The notes beneath the pieces were generated by a model. That model did no database searches. It was not told the DNA's origin and saw nothing but the letters and a program-made list of their open reading frames with translations. From the NCBI GenBank assembly GCA_025055355.1, contig JANWYM010000033.1:1-16171 (forward strand): DNA of 16,171 bases. Reading direction: 5' to 3'. This stretch comes from Abditibacteriales bacterium (GTDB taxonomy: Bacteria; Armatimonadota; Abditibacteriia; Abditibacteriales; JANWYM01). The position numbers and the translations under genes are program-made. Shown here in pieces: positions 13,654-16,171 of the stretch. Position 1 is the stretch's first letter, and each line of letters begins with the position of its first letter.

Positions 13654-13707
13654 CCACTTTCATACGGCGAGATGTCCCACAAGGGACAGGAACAACTCCT
13701 CTGAACG

Positions 13708-13740
13708 CAGGAGATGGCTTCGCTGCGCTCGCCATGACGG
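13708..13740. repeat. GTCAT-GCGAG half element
   Basis: GGAGATGGCTTCGCTGCGCT followed by CGCCATGACGG. This is the right half of the dispersed palindrome family; the left arm is absent. Confidence 0.65.
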
Positions 13741-13787
13741 TGGGGACACGGACATTCTGTCTTTGAGGCGTTCTGAACCTCCCCCTA

Positions 13788-13808
13788 CCCCTCCTTGTTA
13801 AGGAGGGG
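13788..13808. repeat. Perfect 9-bp hairpin downstream of the nitrite reductase gene
   Basis: CCCCTCCTT (13788-13796) pairs perfectly with AAGGAGGGG (13800-13808) around a GTT loop, 4 bases after the stop of the octaheme cytochrome gene. It is stable enough to act as a transcript 3' end, but no U-run follows. It also resembles CCTCC-TTAA-GGAGG type dispersed repeats, so a terminator role is only possible. Confidence 0.55.
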
Positions 13809-13811
13809 AGT

Positions 13812-15407
13812 TCATCGTGCGCTGCCGGTCTTCGGCTTGGTCGGCGCGGCAGGTTTCGTTGTCGTTTTCGTTGCGGTCTTCTGCGCGCTGGACGGGGTCG
13901 GTCTCACGGCTTGCAGGGCGAGCAGTTGCGCTTTGCGGGCGAAGTCAATGGCTTTGCCCAGCTCCATCAACACCTCTTCGGGGTTGTGGAAGCCCATGCT
14001 GTTTTCAGAGACGACGAGGTTCTCCCAGCGCACATGTGCGAGTTGATGGTGTTTGACGGCTTCCTGCAACTTCGCAGCGTCCACCGCGCCGCCTCCCTCT
14101 GCGGCTTTCTTCGCGGCGGCGATGGCGTCAATGCAGTCGCTCAACGCCTCCTGCGCGTTCTTCTGCACTTCAAAGACGTGCTTCTGCACGCGCTGCGCCT
14201 GCGCCATCAACTTCTCCGCAGGAATCGTCGGATGACACTGCACGCAGGGATACGCGCCATACTGCTTGTCCCCTTTAATGTAACGGTCGAGATATTTGTA
14301 GGGGCTGGTCATCCAGTGTGAGGTGAACGTCTTACCACCCCACGTCAGTTTGGGCATGTGACATGACGAACACGATGCACCCGCCCGCTCATACTTGCTC
14401 TCCCAGAACGTCTCGACTTCGGGGTGCTGGCTTTTAATCAGCGATTCGCCCGTGATGCCGTGCTTCCAGTCCTGCTGGTAGTTAAACTCCTTCGCGTAGT
14501 GGTCGTGCAAGTCGCGCATCTTCCGCCAGGGGAAGTAATCGCGCACGACTTTGTCCGAACCCGGTCCGCAGGTGTATTCGACGTGGCACTGCGCGCACAC
14601 CAGCGTCTTCTGCTGCTGGTCATCCGCCTCCTCAAAACTCTTCGCGTTTTTCTCCTCCCAGTAGGGGTTGACGCCGCGCTTTTTGATGGCTTCCATCATC
14701 GCGACGCGGATGATGCGCAGGCGCGGCGCGTGCGGGTCGTGGCAGTGGCTGCACGCCATGCCGTAATCCATCGTTTCCTTTGGGAGGCGGGCGATGACTT
14801 CCTTCCAGTCGGCGGTTTCGTTCAACTTGATACCCTTCCACTCCGTGTTCCAGTTGTAAGCCACCGCCGTGCTTTTGCAGTTGAGGCACGCCGTGTTCTG
14901 CTTGCGCTTGATGTCAATGTGGTCTTTCAGGATATACTTGTGGGAGCGGTCCTCGTTGTATTCGAGGGTGAAGCCATGCCCCGCGATGAGTTTGTTGAGT
15001 AGGGGGAAGTCGTCGGTCTTGGGCGCGGTTTTCGGGTCAGCGGGCGTGCCGCCAAATGGACCGACCTTCACGGGGTCGTCCATTTTCATCGTTTCATACT
15101 GATACTTGTGGCAACTCCCGCAGGCTTCCCAACTGTAGTCGGTCTCGGCGGGCGTGTCAATGTCCTCCACATGGGTCGCGCCTTTGGGGTGGCACTGCAT
15201 ACATGAGAGCGCCGCATGGAAACCATCTTTGTAGACTTTGGCAATGGGTTTGTGACACTTCAAGCAGACGTCGTTGCTGACGGCTGCGGCAGGTTGCGCG
15301 GCGGGGGGAGCCGCCGCCGGTTGCTGCGCCTTACTGCTGGACAGCAAGACGACGGACAAAAACACAACGGCTGTCACGGGCAGCCAGAAAAACGGATACC
15401 AACGCAC
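13812..15407 (-). CDS. Octaheme cytochrome c nitrite reductase (ONR type)
   Basis: Predicted periplasmic enzyme reducing nitrite to ammonium by six electrons. In 531 residues there are eight heme motifs: CLKCH (48), CMQCH (69), CGSCH (96), CLNCK (174), CSHCH (219), CAQCH (271), CSSCH (346) and CVQCH (388). The lone CxxCK is the catalytic-heme signature of the NrfA family. Three hemes before it, rather than none, match the octaheme type known from Thioalkalivibrio. Other active-site candidates are R154 (DRSH), Y278 in CAQCHVEYTC and H328 in SQHPEVETFW. Y278-T-C280 matches the Tyr-x-Cys crosslink of the Thioalkalivibrio enzyme. An N-terminal signal (cleavage near SKA-QQ, 26-28) is followed by an Ala/Pro linker; a helical region (about 394-500) and a Lys/Thr/Pro tail end the protein. 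The GTG start has AAAGGAGG 8 bases upstream. The NrfD-like gene lies 128 bp upstream. Confidence 0.93.
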   Translation of the reverse strand: MRWYPFFWLPVTAVVFLSVVLLSSSKAQQPAAAPPAAQPAAAVSNDVCLKCHKPIAKVYKDGFHAALSCMQCHPKGATHVEDIDTPAETDYSWEACGSCHKYQYETMKMDDPVKVGPFGGTPADPKTAPKTDDFPLLNKLIAGHGFTLEYNEDRSHKYILKDHIDIKRKQNTACLNCKSTAVAYNWNTEWKGIKLNETADWKEVIARLPKETMDYGMACSHCHDPHAPRLRIIRVAMMEAIKKRGVNPYWEEKNAKSFEEADDQQQKTLVCAQCHVEYTCGPGSDKVVRDYFPWRKMRDLHDHYAKEFNYQQDWKHGITGESLIKSQHPEVETFWESKYERAGASCSSCHMPKLTWGGKTFTSHWMTSPYKYLDRYIKGDKQYGAYPCVQCHPTIPAEKLMAQAQRVQKHVFEVQKNAQEALSDCIDAIAAAKKAAEGGGAVDAAKLQEAVKHHQLAHVRWENLVVSENSMGFHNPEEVLMELGKAIDFARKAQLLALQAVRPTPSSAQKTATKTTTKPAAPTKPKTGSAR

Positions 15408-15428
15408 GATGTTTGCCTCCTTTGCGTG

Positions 15429-15459
15429 ATGTAAGACAAGTGGGCAACTTGTCTTACAT
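15429..15459. repeat. Perfect 13-bp inverted repeat between nrfD-like and ONR genes
   Basis: ATGTAAGACAAGT (15429-15441) pairs exactly with ACTTGTCTTACAT (15447-15459) around the 5-base loop GGGCA. In the minus-strand transcript it would fold just 5 bases upstream of the AAAGGAGG site of the octaheme gene. No U-run follows on either side. It may be a processing or regulatory hairpin, a protein operator, or a dispersed repeat. Confidence 0.8.
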
Positions 15460-15535
15460 TGTAGGGGAATGGACTCGGTTCATCCCATTTCCACCCTTCA
15501 ATTCGCCACGCTCGTTCACTATCGTCTCTTTTCAA

Positions 15536-16171
15536 CTACTCCGCTGCTGCAACTATACTGCCGCCCTGAGCGGGCGTGGGATGCGGCTCTAACTCTTCCT
15601 TGATTTCCCAAATCGTCAGGGCGGGGAAGAGGCGCACGAACAGTAGCACCAACAGCGTGAAGCCTGCGAACCATCCCGCTGTGATGGACCATTCCACCCA
15701 CGAGGGGCGATACTGCCCCAAGCCCCACGACAGGTAGGGATGCGCGCCGCTGGGGATGATGATGGAGTAACGCTCCAGCCACATGCCGACGTTGACGAGG
15801 AGACACACGGGGACGAGGTTGCGCACGGTGCGCAACTTGGGGAACGCTAAAAACACGAACGGCAGCGGACAGCACAGCATAAACATCGTCCAGAACAGCA
15901 CGGCATACTCGCCGAAGAACTTGTTCATCACCAGATGGAACTCCGCCTCTTCCTTGCCGTAGAAAATGAACAGATGCTCAACGACCATCGCGTAAAACCA
16001 GAAGCAGCACAGGGCGAGCAGGAACTTAGCGCAGGAGTCGAAGTGGCGGTCGGTCAAGTAGGCTTCGAGGCGGAACATCTTGCGGAAGAGGGCGGCGAAC
16101 ACGAACACGGCGGCGACGCCCGAGTAAATCGCGCCCAGCACGAAGAACGGGCTGATGATGGTCGAATGCCA
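15536..16171 (-). CDS. nrfD: NrfD/PsrC-family membrane subunit, C-terminal part (cut by window edge)
   Basis: The open frame runs off the right end of the window, so the N-terminus is missing; the visible 211 residues start WHSTIISPFF. Five membrane helices are evident, about residues 12-28, 51-73, 85-109, 117-136 and 159-183. WHSTI followed by VLGAIYSG, and PSWVEWSITAGWFAGFTLLV near the end, are typical of the NrfD/PsrC/ActC family, which oxidises or reduces quinones in the membrane for a periplasmic partner. Versions with WHSTI are common in alternative complex III-like (ActC) proteins, so an ActC-like subtype is possible. It ends 128 bp upstream of the octaheme nitrite reductase, the likely electron acceptor. 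An iron-sulfur NrfC-type subunit would be expected just outside the window. An internal GTG at 16141 is not a real start. Confidence 0.85.
   Translation of the reverse strand, partial: WHSTIISPFFVLGAIYSGVAAVFVFAALFRKMFRLEAYLTDRHFDSCAKFLLALCCFWFYAMVVEHLFIFYGKEEAEFHLVMNKFFGEYAVLFWTMFMLCCPLPFVFLAFPKLRTVRNLVPVCLLVNVGMWLERYSIIIPSGAHPYLSWGLGQYRPSWVEWSITAGWFAGFTLLVLLFVRLFPALTIWEIKEELEPHPTPAQGGSIVAAAE

Larger units (their letters stand above)
13568..13811. other. Intergenic region upstream of GH20-like gene, mostly simple repeats
   Basis: These 244 bases hold the ribosome site at 13577-13583, a hexamer repeat, a CGA trimer run, a half palindromic element (13708-13740) and a perfect hairpin (13788-13808). 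An in-frame upstream ATG at 13735 would extend the GH20-like protein through this repeat DNA (giving Glu-Asp and Val runs). I regard that as non-coding. Confidence 0.65.

Noticed and set aside
13568..13735. N-terminal extension of the GH20-like protein from an ATG at 13735
   Set aside because: The extension translates a repeat half-element, Val runs and an Asp/Glu hexamer repeat. A strong AAGGAGG with GTG lies downstream.
11999..13801. 600-codon plus-strand open frame opposite the GH20-like gene
   Set aside because: Its predicted protein is a low-complexity Arg/His/Val-rich sequence with no recognisable domain. The minus strand carries clear conserved motifs and a good ribosome site. It is a GC-rich antisense shadow.
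13788..13808. Rho-independent terminator for the octaheme cytochrome gene
   Set aside because: The hairpin is perfect but no U-tract follows on the minus strand, so I record it as a hairpin/repeat only.
15361..15407. Frameshift in the signal-peptide region of the octaheme cytochrome
   Set aside because: A careful recount of the A-run shows a continuous frame from GTG 15407 through all eight heme motifs.

Overview
The window is GC-rich bacterial DNA from a Gram-negative-type heterotroph. I cannot name the organism. The mix of a DUF4175-like coiled-coil giant, a secreted squalene-cyclase-fold protein, a YdjY-domain protein, exported glycosidases, an octaheme nitrite reductase and many dispersed short palindromes resembles Armatimonadota, Planctomycetota or related, often thermophilic, lineages. 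That placement is inference, not a demonstrated assignment. Coding density is high and nearly everything lies on the minus strand; alanine racemase is the only convincing plus-strand gene. I see no tRNA, rRNA, CRISPR array, transposase or phage gene.

Region 1 (23-7898, minus) reads like one envelope-related transcription unit in two translationally coupled halves. The first half is a 1272-residue membrane-anchored DUF4175-like protein, whose stop overlaps by 4 bp the start of an exported prenyltransferase/squalene-oxidase-fold protein. A 320-bp gap filled with palindromic repeats follows. The second half is an exported YdjY-domain protein, overlapping by 4 bp an ABC-2 type permease, then (10 bp later) a SAM-dependent O-methyltransferase of the plant/small-molecule type. 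No ATPase for the permease is in view.

Region 2 (7899-9369) is a divergent intergenic region with repeats, then alr on the plus strand. This alr has a normal catalytic core but an unusually short C-terminal domain. Its stop codon directly abuts the stop codon of the next gene.

Region 3 (9370-13567, minus) holds two exported carbohydrate-active proteins: a clan GH-A glycoside hydrolase with visible acid/base and nucleophile glutamates, and a TIM-barrel protein with an Asp-Glu pair (GH20-like) and an inserted carbohydrate-binding-type beta-sandwich.

Region 4 (13812-16171, minus) is a respiratory module: the C-terminal part of an NrfD/PsrC-type quinol-interacting membrane protein (cut by the window edge), then a secreted octaheme cytochrome c nitrite reductase. 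The latter has seven CxxCH motifs, one catalytic CxxCK motif, and a Tyr-x-Cys pair placed like the covalent Tyr-Cys crosslink of the Thioalkalivibrio enzyme. Together they would carry electrons from the quinone pool to nitrite, forming ammonium.

The most striking non-genic feature is the range of short repeats: GTCAT-GCGAG type palindromes, heptamer tandem repeats (CCACTGA and TCAACNN), an AT-rich palindrome, hexamer and trimer runs, and perfect hairpins. Several lie at or inside the 5' ends of genes and are translated into, or border, the N-termini of exported or membrane proteins.
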